Made by a program: the position numbers and the translations under genes. From Lachnoclostridium sp. UBA1781 (GTDB lineage: Bacteria > Bacillota > Clostridia > Lachnospirales > Lachnospiraceae), in the NCBI GenBank assembly GCA_002315495.1, contig DCGJ01000061.1, positions 1 through 8,980 on the forward strand: a stretch of DNA of 8,980 bases, given 5' to 3'. This document shows, piece after piece, positions 1 through 8,300 of this stretch (position 1 is the first letter of the stretch; each line of letters starts with the position of its first letter). Below the pieces are notes generated by a model. That model was not told where the DNA came from and searched no databases. It saw only the letters and a list, made by a program, of their open reading frames with translations.

Positions 1-904
1 CATTGATTTTTCCCCAAGCGAAAAGGCATGGAATTACACTGCCAATCCAGGGGGGGCACCCGCCAATGTTGCGATTGCAGCTGCCCGAAATGAGATCAAA
101 ACAGGATTTATGGGCGTAATGGGAAATGATGATTTTGGCCATATGCTAATAGACACCTTAAAAAAGGATCAGGTTGAAATTTTGTGTCCGGAATTGACAG
201 ACGAGGCAACTACTACACTTGCTTTTGTAACGCTTTATGAAGGCGGAGAACGTTCCTTTACCTTTGTCAGAAAACCTGGCGCAGACATATTGCTTTCCCC
301 AAAGGATGTTCATAGAAACGAAGAACTTATATCAAACTGCACTTTAGTAAATGCAGGATCTTTCTCTATGTCGGAAAACCCTAGCTGTGAAGCGATAGAA
401 GAAGCATTGAAATTAGCACATGCCAACAATCGCCTTGTCAGCTTTGACATCAATTACAGGGACATGATTTGGCATAGTCAGGAAAAATGCTTATCAGCAG
501 TCGAGAAAATCCTTCCTCTGGTGGACTTACTAAAAATCTCGGATGAAGAGCTTTTCTTTGTTGGTGGAGAGGAACAGATACCTGCCTTTATGAAACAGTA
601 TGACATTACGGTTGTCATTCAGACCCTAGGAAGTCAGGGGGCTAAATTCTATTTCGCCGACAAATCCGAAGTAATTTCCAGCAAAAAAGTAACTGCCATT
701 GATGCTACGGGAGCCGGTGATGCCTTTTGGGGTGGCTTTTTATCTAAGCTTTTAATGTCTGGTGTCCAAAAAACGGCTGACATCACAGAAGATATTCTCA
801 GACAAAGTGTCACTTATGGAAATGCCGCCGGCGGACTTTGCGTACAAAAATCCGGTGGTATTCCGGCACTTCCTAGAAAAGAAGATATTGAGAAATTTCT
901 GTAG
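1..904 (+). CDS. Fructokinase, PfkB/ribokinase family (5' end outside window)
   Basis: ATP-dependent sugar kinase, probably phosphorylating fructose to fructose 6-phosphate in the cytoplasm. The reading frame is open from base 2, so the gene enters from the left; 300 residues are visible and roughly 20 N-terminal residues are missing relative to the usual 315-320. Seen directly: an NPGGAPANVA segment near visible residues 16-25, which is the N-terminal substrate-binding signature of fructokinases; a D-x-N-x-R motif (DINYR) at about 149-153; and the PfkB C-terminal signature DATGAGD at about 234-240, whose last Asp is the catalytic base. The family is certain. Fructose as substrate rests on the GGAPANVA signature (ScrK-like), but another ketose or a 2-keto-3-deoxysugar cannot be excluded. 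The gene converges on the 210-aa gene, with 44 bp between the two stop codons. No frameshift or missing key residue is seen. Confidence 0.93.
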   Translation, partial: IDFSPSEKAWNYTANPGGAPANVAIAAARNEIKTGFMGVMGNDDFGHMLIDTLKKDQVEILCPELTDEATTTLAFVTLYEGGERSFTFVRKPGADILLSPKDVHRNEELISNCTLVNAGSFSMSENPSCEAIEEALKLAHANNRLVSFDINYRDMIWHSQEKCLSAVEKILPLVDLLKISDEELFFVGGEEQIPAFMKQYDITVVIQTLGSQGAKFYFADKSEVISSKKVTAIDATGAGDAFWGGFLSKLLMSGVQKTADITEDILRQSVTYGNAAGGLCVQKSGGIPALPRKEDIEKFL

Positions 905-950
905 ACCAAGATATATGTCAGGCAACTGATCTGGTATGCTCTTTTATATT
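905..950 (+). terminator. Possible weak intrinsic terminator after the fructokinase gene
   Basis: Directly after the fructokinase stop, bases 905-935 can fold with an outer ACCA(A)GA/TCTGGT stem (one bulged A) and an inner TCAG/CTGA stem closed by GCAA, with an unpaired TATATG on the 5' side. A T-rich run (CTCTTTTATATT) follows at 939-950. The position is right for a terminator between convergent genes, but the one-sided bulge makes the structure weak. A bidirectional role is not evident. Confidence 0.25.
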
Positions 951-1581
951 ACTTCCTGTAATCCAGATAGCATCCGCCCTTCTTCTTGGCCTTCTGCATC
1001 AAATCAATCAATTCTTTGTTTTGCTTTATCTCCTCAGCGAACCTTCCGCCCCATTCGTGCGCGAAGTCATCTACTTCCTGCAAGAAAAAATCTTCCGGAA
1101 GATCGAATTCGCGCTCGCCGCCGGAGGTCTGAGAACTGTAACAATCCAGGATATACGCTTTGCCACTGTCACGAAATCGAAGATATCTCGTTTCGGAACC
1201 ATGCCCGGAAAAGAAAGCATCTCCCTCCGATCCCAAAAGAAGTTCTGTGTGCAGGAATCTCAGTCCGTGCTCTTTGGCCAGCTTCTCCGCGATTCCATCA
1301 AAAACTCCGCAAAGCAATACATCATTTTCCCGAAACAGAGAAACCGTCTCGCGATCAAGGGTGATATTACATTCCGGGTTCTTTATAATCAGTTTCTTGA
1401 TTTTTGGTATTAACGTAAAGAAACCATCCTCCACATCCTGCACCTCCGGGTCAATCATAAAGGTAAAGTTCCGAGAATTCGAAAGCTCCGGTGCGTCCAT
1501 TCTTGCGAGCAAATGCTCCTTCAAAAGATGCTGGTCTCCATAGGCGCAAAAACCATTACCCTGTATACTAGCTAAAATCAT
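949..1581 (-). CDS. Hypothetical protein, 210 aa, downstream of fucosidase
   Basis: I do not recognise this protein. It is soluble-looking, with no signal peptide or membrane segment, and acidic in its C-terminal half. It opens with a short hydrophobic strand (MILASIQGNGF) and contains further strand-like stretches (FTFMIDPEV at about 39-47, IKKLIIK at 61-67, DVLLCGVFDGIAEKL at 87-101, GKAYILDCY at 140-148). This suggests an alpha/beta fold and ends in a charged helix (about 170-200). A Gly/His-rich segment, FFSGHGSETRYLRF at about 123-136, stands out as possibly functional, but I cannot name a family. The ATG at 1581 has AGGGA about five bases upstream and a second G-rich run (AGGGGG) further up. 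It lies 46 bp after the fucosidase stop on the same strand with no convincing terminator between them, so co-transcription is likely. Its G+C is similar to the fucosidase and higher than the fructokinase. Confidence 0.75.
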   Translation of the reverse strand: MILASIQGNGFCAYGDQHLLKEHLLARMDAPELSNSRNFTFMIDPEVQDVEDGFFTLIPKIKKLIIKNPECNITLDRETVSLFRENDVLLCGVFDGIAEKLAKEHGLRFLHTELLLGSEGDAFFSGHGSETRYLRFRDSGKAYILDCYSSQTSGGEREFDLPEDFFLQEVDDFAHEWGGRFAEEIKQNKELIDLMQKAKKKGGCYLDYRK

Positions 1582-1627
1582 AATTTCCCTGTCCCCCTAT
1601 GCAATATTTAGGCAGCCTCAGATGCCC

Positions 1628-3112
1628 TTATTCGATTTCAATCTTAAAACAAATCGGCTTGTCGGAGCTCGGAGCCCGATTGATGGTGATGGCTAACCCT
1701 TCCCTTGTACGAATCGAGTCGGTAACGTCATAATCACCCAGTACCTCGACAGTACCGATTCCAAAATCATGATGTCCCTGAATTGCCAAAGAGCGAATCA
1801 GGAAACGGTCAGAATCCGGGCACATACAAAACGCGTAGAGATACCCGTTTTTGTAAGTAAACCGGTAATCCTCCGAAGTAAACGGCTTCTCAAAATTGTC
1901 CTCCATGAAGCCCTCTTTGATGTTCACGGTGCCTTCGCCAAATGAACGCCAAGGGGTCGTCTCGTAGATTCCCTCGCCATTATCCTTAAGCCACGCGCCA
2001 ATCTCCCTAAGAATCGCAGTCTCTTCCTCGGTAATCGTTCCGTCTGCTTTCGGACCAACATTTAAGAGTAACATTCCGTTCTTGCTGACGACATCGACTA
2101 AGTCGCCAATCAGCTGACGTGAGCTCTTGAATTCATTGTTCTTTGTGTAACCCCAGGAGCATTTGCCAATCGCAGTATCGGTCTGCCATGGTGTCCGGGA
2201 GATTCCCGTCAACGCGCCGCGCTCCACGTCGAAGGTCGCTACCGTAGGTGGGAACGCCTCGTGCTTATAGTTGATGGTAACCTCCTTGCCCCACTCCTCC
2301 GCACGGTTATAATAGTACGCGCATAACTTCTTCAGGTATGGTTTAAATGCGGCCACGTGAATCCACCAGTCAAAATAAAGCACCGACGGCTGGTACCGGT
2401 CGATTAATTCGCAGGTGCGGACAAGCCAGTCCTCCAGCCACTCGTCCGAAGGCTGAATCTCGGAAAATGTGTCCGCCGCAACACGATGAAGGTTCTCACT
2501 GTAAAGTTCCGGGCACAGGACCGCAGGTCCGTAGAAATCCGCATACGCTTCCTCCGTCACATCACTTTCACAAGCTCGTCCCATGTTCATAAAGAAGTAA
2601 TGCTCGGCGCGATGCGTCGATGCGCAGAATGCAAGTCCCTGCTCCTCACAGGCTTTCTTCAGTTCGCCCGCCACATCCCTGTGCGGCCCCATTTTCACCG
2701 AATTCCACCGGGAAAATGCGGTATCATACATCGCGAATCCGTCGTGATGCTCACAGACCGGCATAACATAGCGCGCGCCGGCCTCCTTGAACAACGAAAT
2801 CCATTCGTTCGCATCAAACTTCTCGCCCTGAAACATCGGGATGAAATCCTTGTATCCAAAGTCCTTCTGATTACCAAAATGCTCCCTGTGATACTTATAT
2901 TCCTCATGATTCGGGTCGTACATCGTTCTCGAGTACCATTCCGATCCGAACGCAGGAACACTGTAGATTCCCCAATGGATGAAAATGCCGAATTTGGCTT
3001 TATAATACCAGTCCGGCGTCTTGTGTCCGGACAAGGAGTGCCAGTTGTCCTTGTAACGACCGTTCTGATTTGTGGTATTGATTAATTTCAGATATTCATT
3101 CTGATTCATCAT
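1628..3112 (-). CDS. Alpha-L-fucosidase, glycoside hydrolase family 29
   Basis: Retaining exo-glycosidase that releases L-fucose from fucosylated oligosaccharides. Seen in the 494-residue translation from the first ATG: the GH29 entry motif FGIFIHWGIYSVP at 41-53 with the substrate-contacting HWG at 46-48, the EHHDGF motif at 121-126, VLYFDWW at 244-250 whose Asp248 is in the position of the catalytic nucleophile, and the family segment NGMLLLNVGPKADG at 345-358 followed by GEGIYETTPW. A short beta-sandwich-like tail (about 400-494) ends the protein; there is no carbohydrate-binding module. No signal peptide is visible, so it is probably cytoplasmic and acts on imported sugars. The length is normal for GH29. 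Which fucose linkages it cuts cannot be read from the sequence. Two ATGs are adjacent (3112 and 3109); the Shine-Dalgarno spacing favours 3109. Confidence 0.95.
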   Translation of the reverse strand: MMNQNEYLKLINTTNQNGRYKDNWHSLSGHKTPDWYYKAKFGIFIHWGIYSVPAFGSEWYSRTMYDPNHEEYKYHREHFGNQKDFGYKDFIPMFQGEKFDANEWISLFKEAGARYVMPVCEHHDGFAMYDTAFSRWNSVKMGPHRDVAGELKKACEEQGLAFCASTHRAEHYFFMNMGRACESDVTEEAYADFYGPAVLCPELYSENLHRVAADTFSEIQPSDEWLEDWLVRTCELIDRYQPSVLYFDWWIHVAAFKPYLKKLCAYYYNRAEEWGKEVTINYKHEAFPPTVATFDVERGALTGISRTPWQTDTAIGKCSWGYTKNNEFKSSRQLIGDLVDVVSKNGMLLLNVGPKADGTITEEETAILREIGAWLKDNGEGIYETTPWRSFGEGTVNIKEGFMEDNFEKPFTSEDYRFTYKNGYLYAFCMCPDSDRFLIRSLAIQGHHDFGIGTVEVLGDYDVTDSIRTREGLAITINRAPSSDKPICFKIEIE

Positions 3113-3113
3113 G

Positions 3114-3119
3114 CACCTC
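3114..3119 (-). promoter_or_regulatory. Ribosome binding site that favours the second fucosidase ATG
   Basis: GAGGTG (within AAGAGGTGC) precedes two tandem ATG codons. It is only one base from the ATG at 3112 but four bases from the ATG at 3109. Because GTG pairs at the 3' side of the anti-Shine-Dalgarno sequence, the spacing suits 3109 much better. The mature start is therefore probably MNQNEY rather than MMNQNEY. Confidence 0.5.
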
Positions 3120-3125
3120 TTTCAA

Positions 3126-3152
3126 ACAATGTCATAGTTATCTTGGCATTGT
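3126..3152. repeat. Inverted repeat upstream of the fucosidase gene
   Basis: ACAATG (3126-3131) and CATTGT (3147-3152) form a perfect 6-bp inverted repeat separated by 15 bases, beginning about 14 bases upstream of the fucosidase ATG. It lies in the 106-bp region that must hold any fucosidase promoter. It could be an operator half-site pair or a 5'-UTR hairpin, or chance. I could not assign a convincing -35/-10 pair in this interval. Confidence 0.3.
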
Positions 3153-3218
3153 CCATTCCTCACGTAAAACAAACTCGGTGATCAAACCATTACTTGACTT
3201 CCGAAGGCAGAACATTAC

Positions 3219-3608
3219 CTAGTTCCCCCATGTATACGTCACTTGTAACCCCGTATACGCATTATTTCTCCACTTAACATATACCTTTCCGGCATCCAGC
3301 GTGTTAAACTTTCCATTCTCCACACGATCCTGTTCGCTCATCCATTGAAAAACCTTATCCTCAATACCAAGGTCTGCATTGATTTCCTTGATTTTGGCAT
3401 ATGCTTCGGAAATGCAGACATCCTTTTCATCTTTTGGATTCGTGTCGATTGTCATGCTCGAACCGTCGTCCGAAATCTCGCACCATTCCTCCGCTGCAAG
3501 GTCGCCATACATTTTGTTGAAATTCCGACTCACCTTGATATACATGTAAGTTCCAATTGCTCCCACAATCGCAATGATTAGAATTGCAATGATTACCTTC
3601 GTTTTCAT
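3219..3608 (-). CDS. Small membrane-anchored hypothetical protein, 129 aa
   Basis: I recognise no named family. The N-terminus has two Lys followed by one strongly hydrophobic segment (IIAILIIAIVGAIGTYMYI, about 6-24), without a clear signal-peptidase or lipobox site, so it is most simply a single-pass anchor with the rest of the protein outside the membrane. The remaining roughly 100 residues look like a small compact domain with two cysteines (about residues 43 and 66) that could form a disulfide. It contains acidic segments (SSMTIDTNPKDEKD) and ends in a strand-rich tail, GKVYVKWRNNAYTGLQVTYTW. Small Lachnospiraceae proteins with this general plan are familiar as uncharacterised proteins; that is recollection, not a search. 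The ATG at 3608 follows AGGAG with a good spacing of about eight bases. The gene has its own promoter candidate and stands alone, 106 bp from the fucosidase. Confidence 0.8.
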   Translation of the reverse strand: MKTKVIIAILIIAIVGAIGTYMYIKVSRNFNKMYGDLAAEEWCEISDDGSSMTIDTNPKDEKDVCISEAYAKIKEINADLGIEDKVFQWMSEQDRVENGKFNTLDAGKVYVKWRNNAYTGLQVTYTWGN

Positions 3609-3667
3609 CTTATTTCTCCTAAACTCTTTTTACCCGCATAAATATAGCGATTGGCCGTGTGGAAGAT

Positions 3668-3696
3668 AGTATAGCATATTTGGTCCTAGAATGTAT
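3668..3696 (-). promoter_or_regulatory. Extended -10 promoter candidate for the 129-aa gene
   Basis: On the - strand, TATACT (3668-3673) is preceded by TGC (3674-3676), giving the extended -10 form TGnTATACT. At 17-bp spacing the -35 position (3691-3696) reads ATACAT, a poor match, as is usual for extended -10 promoters. Transcription would begin near 3661, giving a leader of about 50 nt before the ATG at 3608. Confidence 0.55.
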
Positions 3697-3730
3697 ACTC
3701 CATTTAGCGCAATGGATTACTTTTCAGCTA

Positions 3731-3776
3731 AACAAAAAAACTTCTCAGCAACCTTCCATTCCGGTTGCCGAGAAGT
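3731..3776 (-). terminator. Strong intrinsic terminator of the 336-aa gene
   Basis: Bases 3763-3776 and 3740-3753 form a 14-bp stem with a nine-base loop. On the - strand every position pairs, with one G-U wobble (on the + strand that position would be an A-C mismatch, so the hairpin is tuned for - strand RNA). The stem is followed in the - strand transcript by seven T (3734-3740) and GTTTAG. It begins 18 bases after the 336-aa stop codon. Confidence 0.92.
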
Positions 3777-3794
3777 CTCTTATGTTTCGTTTTT

Positions 3795-4805
3795 TTATAC
3801 GACAAATGCACTGTCTACCGAAGCAAGGCTCTTTTCTGCATCAATCTTGTTCAACACTGCAAGTGAATCCTTTTGAAGCTTTAGCTTCTCAATTTCTTCT
3901 GCAAGTGCCGGACACTTCTTAATTAACGCATCGATCTGTTCCTTCATGCGCTTTGTATCCTGCACTCTTTCATTTCTAACCGAATCGTTCTCAAGCTTAT
4001 TCTTCTTATAATCCTCGAGGGAAATGCTCGAGCCGGCCTTGTATCCCTTTGCGAGCTTTCTGTCACAATGGCTCAGATACTGATTTACGCCCTCGCTAAC
4101 GCCAAGTGTAAGCTCGGCAATACGCTTCAAATTCGTGGTTGTAATCTTGCCATCGCTACGAAGCATTTCACGGCTAAACTGGTCAACTGCCTTTCTTAAC
4201 TTTCTGAACTGGTTCGACTGCTTGGTAAAGCCCTTGTTAGTATCTGCCATCCAATTCCCTATCATTTTAATCTCACCGGAAACAAGCTTCGCGTCATATA
4301 CCAGTGCTCCGTTTTCATTAACCTCAAACTTGAGCTTTGACTTCATTCTCGCCTTATAACGATTCCACTGAGCCTGATGCGCATTTTCAACATCCACTAC
4401 AGAACACATTCCATTCTTACTTGTCTTCATGTATTCAGCGAGACGGAATCCTGTAGCGAAAAGAATCTCCTCCATATTGTTATAGAATGATTTACTGCGA
4501 AGTTGGTACTCTACCCTGGATTCCATAATATCCTTTTTGAACTTCTCTGCACTATACTGCCATCCCTTCACTGCGTCCGTCGGAATCTTCTCGTTCGCTT
4601 CCTTTGCCAACTCGATCTCCTTATTAATCTCGTTCGTCAGTTTACAGAACGCGGCATAGCTTTTCTGCATTCTTTTGAGTGTGAAGTCCTCTTCAACATT
4701 ATTCACTCCTGCCTTCTTCTTAGCTCGCTCAATGCGAATTGCCTCTGCGTTCATCTTCTTTGCCCAAAATGCAAATGGACAGTCATAAAAAGTAAATTTA
4801 GCCAT
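3795..4805 (-). CDS. Hypothetical helical, lysine-rich protein, 336 aa
   Basis: I do not recognise this protein. It has no signal peptide or membrane segment and is rich in Lys and Glu. Charged, mostly helical segments dominate: about 18-75, 85-125, 195-250 and 262-322, with a likely coiled coil at about 283-318 (MKEQIDALIKKC to EKLKLQKDSL). A short strand-like insertion (LKFEVNENGALVYDAKLVSGEIKM, near 158-181) breaks the helices. The N-terminus, MAKFTFYDCPFAFWAKKMNA, is unusually aromatic. No catalytic motif is evident, so a structural, adaptor or nucleic-acid-binding role is possible but unproven. The ATG at 4805 has AGGAG nine bases upstream. The gene follows the NUDIX gene on the same strand after 142 bp, but has its own promoter candidate and a strong terminator, so it is probably monocistronic. 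The high-quality start, stop and terminator make it a real gene. Confidence 0.85.
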   Translation of the reverse strand: MAKFTFYDCPFAFWAKKMNAEAIRIERAKKKAGVNNVEEDFTLKRMQKSYAAFCKLTNEINKEIELAKEANEKIPTDAVKGWQYSAEKFKKDIMESRVEYQLRSKSFYNNMEEILFATGFRLAEYMKTSKNGMCSVVDVENAHQAQWNRYKARMKSKLKFEVNENGALVYDAKLVSGEIKMIGNWMADTNKGFTKQSNQFRKLRKAVDQFSREMLRSDGKITTTNLKRIAELTLGVSEGVNQYLSHCDRKLAKGYKAGSSISLEDYKKNKLENDSVRNERVQDTKRMKEQIDALIKKCPALAEEIEKLKLQKDSLAVLNKIDAEKSLASVDSAFVV

Positions 4806-4874
4806 AGTTTTAATCTCCTATTTCTTGTTTGTATTTTGTGAAGGAAAATGCTTTGCTTTCCCTTTGATGATGCT

Positions 4875-4901
4875 AGAATAGCACCCTTTTCTTAACAACA
4901 A
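4875..4901 (-). promoter_or_regulatory. Extended -10 promoter candidate for the 336-aa gene
   Basis: On the - strand TATTCT (4875-4880) is preceded by TGC (4881-4883), an extended -10. A TTGTTG -35-like hexamer lies at 4896-4901 with a short 15-bp spacer. Transcription would begin near 4868, leaving a leader of about 60 nt before the ATG at 4805. Confidence 0.45.
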
Positions 4902-4910
4902 ATAGGAGAA

Positions 4911-4931
4911 ACCTTAAAGAAAGCTTAAGGT
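4911..4931. repeat. Short palindrome between the NUDIX gene and the 336-aa promoter
   Basis: ACCTTAA (4911-4917) and TTAAGGT (4925-4931) form a perfect 7-bp inverted repeat with a 7-base loop. It lies 16 bases after the NUDIX stop and about ten bases upstream of the -35 of the 336-aa promoter. It could be a weak AT-rich terminator (the - strand RNA continues TTTCTCC, a poor U-tract) or a regulator site for the 336-aa gene. Confidence 0.35.
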
Positions 4932-4947
4932 AGCAGAGAAATGCGTC

Positions 4948-5352
4948 CTACTTCAACTGCTCTCTCACCATTTCGATAATGGTGATGTCTGCTGGCAACC
5001 ATTCCACATCATCGAGCTGCTCCTTCGTCAACCACCTTGCCGCCTCATGTTCCTTCAAGACAAGATCTCCATGTCTTACCGTGCACCAGTAACAACGCAT
5101 GGAGAGGTGAAATGCAGGATAATCATACTCAATAGTTGTCAGATAATCACCGACCTCGATTTCCGTATCTAATTCCTCACGAATCTCGCGCTCAAGGGCC
5201 TCCTCAGGTGTCTCCTCCGGTTCTACCTTTCCGCCTGGGAATTCCCAACCGCCTTTGAAATCGCCATAACCTCGCTGGGTTGCGAAAATGATTGACTCTC
5301 CGTTTTCATTCGCTGCAGTAATAATTGCTGCAACTACATTTATTGTCTTCAT
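4948..5352 (-). CDS. NUDIX hydrolase (MutT/NudG-like NTP pyrophosphohydrolase)
   Basis: Cytoplasmic Mg-dependent hydrolase that splits a nucleoside diphosphate linkage, typically (d)NTP to (d)NMP plus pyrophosphate. The 134-aa length is normal for the MutT/NudG group. The Nudix box is intact at residues 41-63: G41, E47, then R55-E56 and E59-E60, the metal-binding glutamates. The usual Gly after the EE pair is Asp62 (EELDTEI), a variant I associate with (deoxy)nucleoside triphosphate pyrophosphohydrolases. GGWEFPGGKVEP upstream of the box is typical of the group. Substrate (8-oxo-dGTP, CTP/dCTP or a modified nucleotide) cannot be assigned. The gene starts 12 bp after the helicase gene stop; its AAGGTG ribosome binding site (5358-5363) lies directly next to that stop codon, so translation is probably coupled. 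This suggests a role tied to the helicase-nuclease rather than general housekeeping. Confidence 0.92.
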   Translation of the reverse strand: MKTINVVAAIITAANENGESIIFATQRGYGDFKGGWEFPGGKVEPEETPEEALEREIREELDTEIEVGDYLTTIEYDYPAFHLSMRCYWCTVRHGDLVLKEHEAARWLTKEQLDDVEWLPADITIIEMVREQLK

Positions 5353-5364
5353 TCTTTCACCTTT

Positions 5365-8300
5365 CTATCTATCCTCAAGATATTCATAAATATCCTCACG
5401 AACCGGGGTTTCGAGTTGCCATTCGATTTCAACCGCATTTTCCGTCGTATTCGGCATAACAAAATCATTGTAAGTTCCCGTAGCTGTCATGCGTCCTAAG
5501 AAGTAAAATTCCTTTGATATCTTATCATCTTTGTTCTTTCTAACGAAAAGCAATACGTCCACACCTCTCTCTTTTGCATGAAGGAAGGTTTGCACATCTT
5601 CAGACTTAGATGTACGCTTACTTTTCGAGATTGCAATTAATCTCTCTGGTGATTCGAAGCGGTCTGCATAATTCTGTGTATGCACAACATTCTCATCTTT
5701 ATGATAGTTTATAAAGCACGGGAATGTCTTTGTCTTTTTATCGTATTTATAGCCACCAATATTCAAAGGAACTTCATTATGTTCCCACGCGAGAATTCGG
5801 CACACATCCTCGTAGGTATACTTCTTATATAGAGAAAAGCTTGTGTCCTGATATCGGTTCGCATAGTCTCTTTCATATCGAGCCACGCCAAAATCAACAA
5901 GCTCTTTAAGAATCAAATAAAACTCCGGATTCTTAAGCATATTCAAGAAAGATAACGTAGCTCGGTATTCCTGTTTTTCTCCTAATAGTTTACTCGAATA
6001 TTCCAAAATACGTTCGTTACTATTTTCTATTTGCACTACATCGTTTTCCGTATATGACTCAATAAATATACATTCCTTATACGTGGCTTTTGCTGCACCT
6101 ACAGCAAATTGATTCGTAAACACATTGACCACGGAATCCACCTTGTTGCGAGTGAACTCCTTATGATAATCGTTTTTCAGACGTTGTGCAGTTTTATCGA
6201 TCAACTGATTACTTTGCCCTATATTGTTAATGATTTCCCTAAGCAACACCAGTTCCTCGATTGATTTTCCGTTTGCAAGCTTTGTCGAAACATACTCAAC
6301 GAATTTTGCTTCTACATCGCTTAATCGAACAGAATACTCATCTTCATATTTTTCAAGAAACTTATAATAAGATCCTATATTCTTATTTTCAAAGATACGA
6401 CAAACATCCATCTCACCATACTCGTCAAAATCAACTAGCGATGGAATTCGTCCAAGCTTGTTTTTTAGGTTCGTGTAGTTATCCTTGAGTAACTGAATAT
6501 CGCTAAATTTTGCCTTGTCCAAAGCCGCATAGATTCGCTTTCGGCTCACCTCATCAAAATGAATTGTCGACGCCCCCTGAATCACTCGACTTCCCTCAGA
6601 AACATGTCGTCGAACATTATCCTTGTTGTATGTTCTGTCCCCGGACAAAGCGATTGGAATCATATAATTATTGTCGTAGTTACCAATGAAATCAAGAATA
6701 ATCACATATTCTTTTCCGTTTGCTTTTCTTAATCCTCTTCCCAATTGTTGGATAAAAACAATTGGTGATTGCGTTGGTCGGAGCATAATTACCTGGTTCA
6801 CTTCAACAATATCGATACCCTCATTCAGGATATCAACAGAAATAATATAGTCAACCGGCTGCTTGTCAGAATTTGCGTTCTCCTCTTCCATTGTAAGGCG
6901 CGAAAATGCATCTTCTCTTACCGATTGGGAATCAGAGCCTGAAAGGAAAACAGTACGAAGACCATGTGCATTTAACTTAGTAGAAAGCACCTTTCCTTCC
7001 TCGATTCTACTACAGAAAATAAGCCCTTTAACACGATTCCCACTATATCCATAAAGCTTTGCCTTTTGTACAATATGATTCACTCGTTCATCGCTTGTCA
7101 GGTATGAAAAATCTTCTGCTTTCAGTTTCTTTGCTTTCGTCATGGAATCAGAAACCTCTAAATCACTAATTCCAAAGTAATGAAACGGACAAAGCAAATC
7201 ATCCTCCATTGCCTTCTGTAAACGTATCTCCATGGCAATCTGATGATTGAAAAGTTCATATACATTCCGGCCTTCCATATTATCATCACGCTTGTCCGGC
7301 GTTGCAGTCATTCCAAGAAATAATGACGGCTGAAAACGCTCCATAACCTTCAAGTATGTTTTATTCGGACTGTGATGTGCCTCATCTAAAATGATACAAT
7401 CAAAGTCATCTGGTTGGTATTGTTCCAAGTGTTTATCCTTGTTCAGGGTTTCAACCATCGCAAAGACATAGTCCGCATCATATTCATATTTTCCTGCGCC
7501 GACAATCCCCATGCTTCTCGTATCGCCAAACACATTCCGATAGGAATCTCGCGCCTGCAAAATCAGCTGTTCGCGATGGGCTAAAAAGAGCACCCTCTTG
7601 AATCCCAGTTCTCGCATTGCAAATGCGGAAGCATAGGTTTTACCCGTGCCAGTTGCAGAAATGAGCAGAGCACGCTTCTCACCAGATTCAATAATCTTTC
7701 GCAGATTTATTATAAACTGCTGTTGCATGGAATTTGGGCTCAATTTGTAATTTTGAAGTAATGTGACTTTCCCTTTTGAAGCAATCTTTTGTTGCTCCTT
7801 AACGATGGAATAATTCACCTTATAGGCTTCTAAAATATCCCCGCAATTATGTGTAAAAGGAGAATTCCAATACTCTTCAAACTCCGATAGAATCGCATCA
7901 CAAACTTCGCCCTCAGGCGTTGTTATAATCTTCGTATTCCACTCCACACTGCTTGTGAGCGCATACTGCGTCATGTTAGAGCTGCCTAAAATAATCCGAT
8001 ACACTTCATCTCTGTGGAAGATATATCCCTTTGAATGAAATCCCTTGTTTGCAGCGTCCACATCAAACATCCGAACCGTAATATTTCCAAACGACATTAA
8101 CTGTTCTAGCGCATCGGGTTCGGTGAATGTCAGATAATTCGTTGTGAGGATCTCGCCCTTAATGCCCTTCCTTGCAAGCTCCTCAAAAATCATAGTGAGA
8201 GGGGCAATTCCAGCTTTTTTAATAAATGCAACACTAATCCGAAAATGATCACACTTCAGCAATTCATCCTCAATTGCACTGAGTACCTTCACACCCTTTT

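Noticed and set aside
936..1543. Three overlapping + strand frames opposite the 210-aa gene
   Set aside because: They overlap each other in different frames, have low-complexity Ser/Arg/Pro-rich translations and no ribosome binding sites. The - strand frame has a good start, stop and neighbour.
1582..1627. A terminator between the fucosidase and the 210-aa gene
   Set aside because: The only hairpin is a GGCA/TGCC stem of four to five pairs with no U-run, so read-through is more likely.
2486..3085. A 199-codon open frame on the + strand opposite the fucosidase
   Set aside because: It lies wholly antisense to a gene with clear GH29 motifs, has no ribosome binding site or recognisable domain, and is explained by the higher G+C of that stretch.
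3160..3218. A terminator after the 129-aa gene
   Set aside because: Only three-base stems (CTT/AAG, GGT/ACC) with no proper U-run were found.
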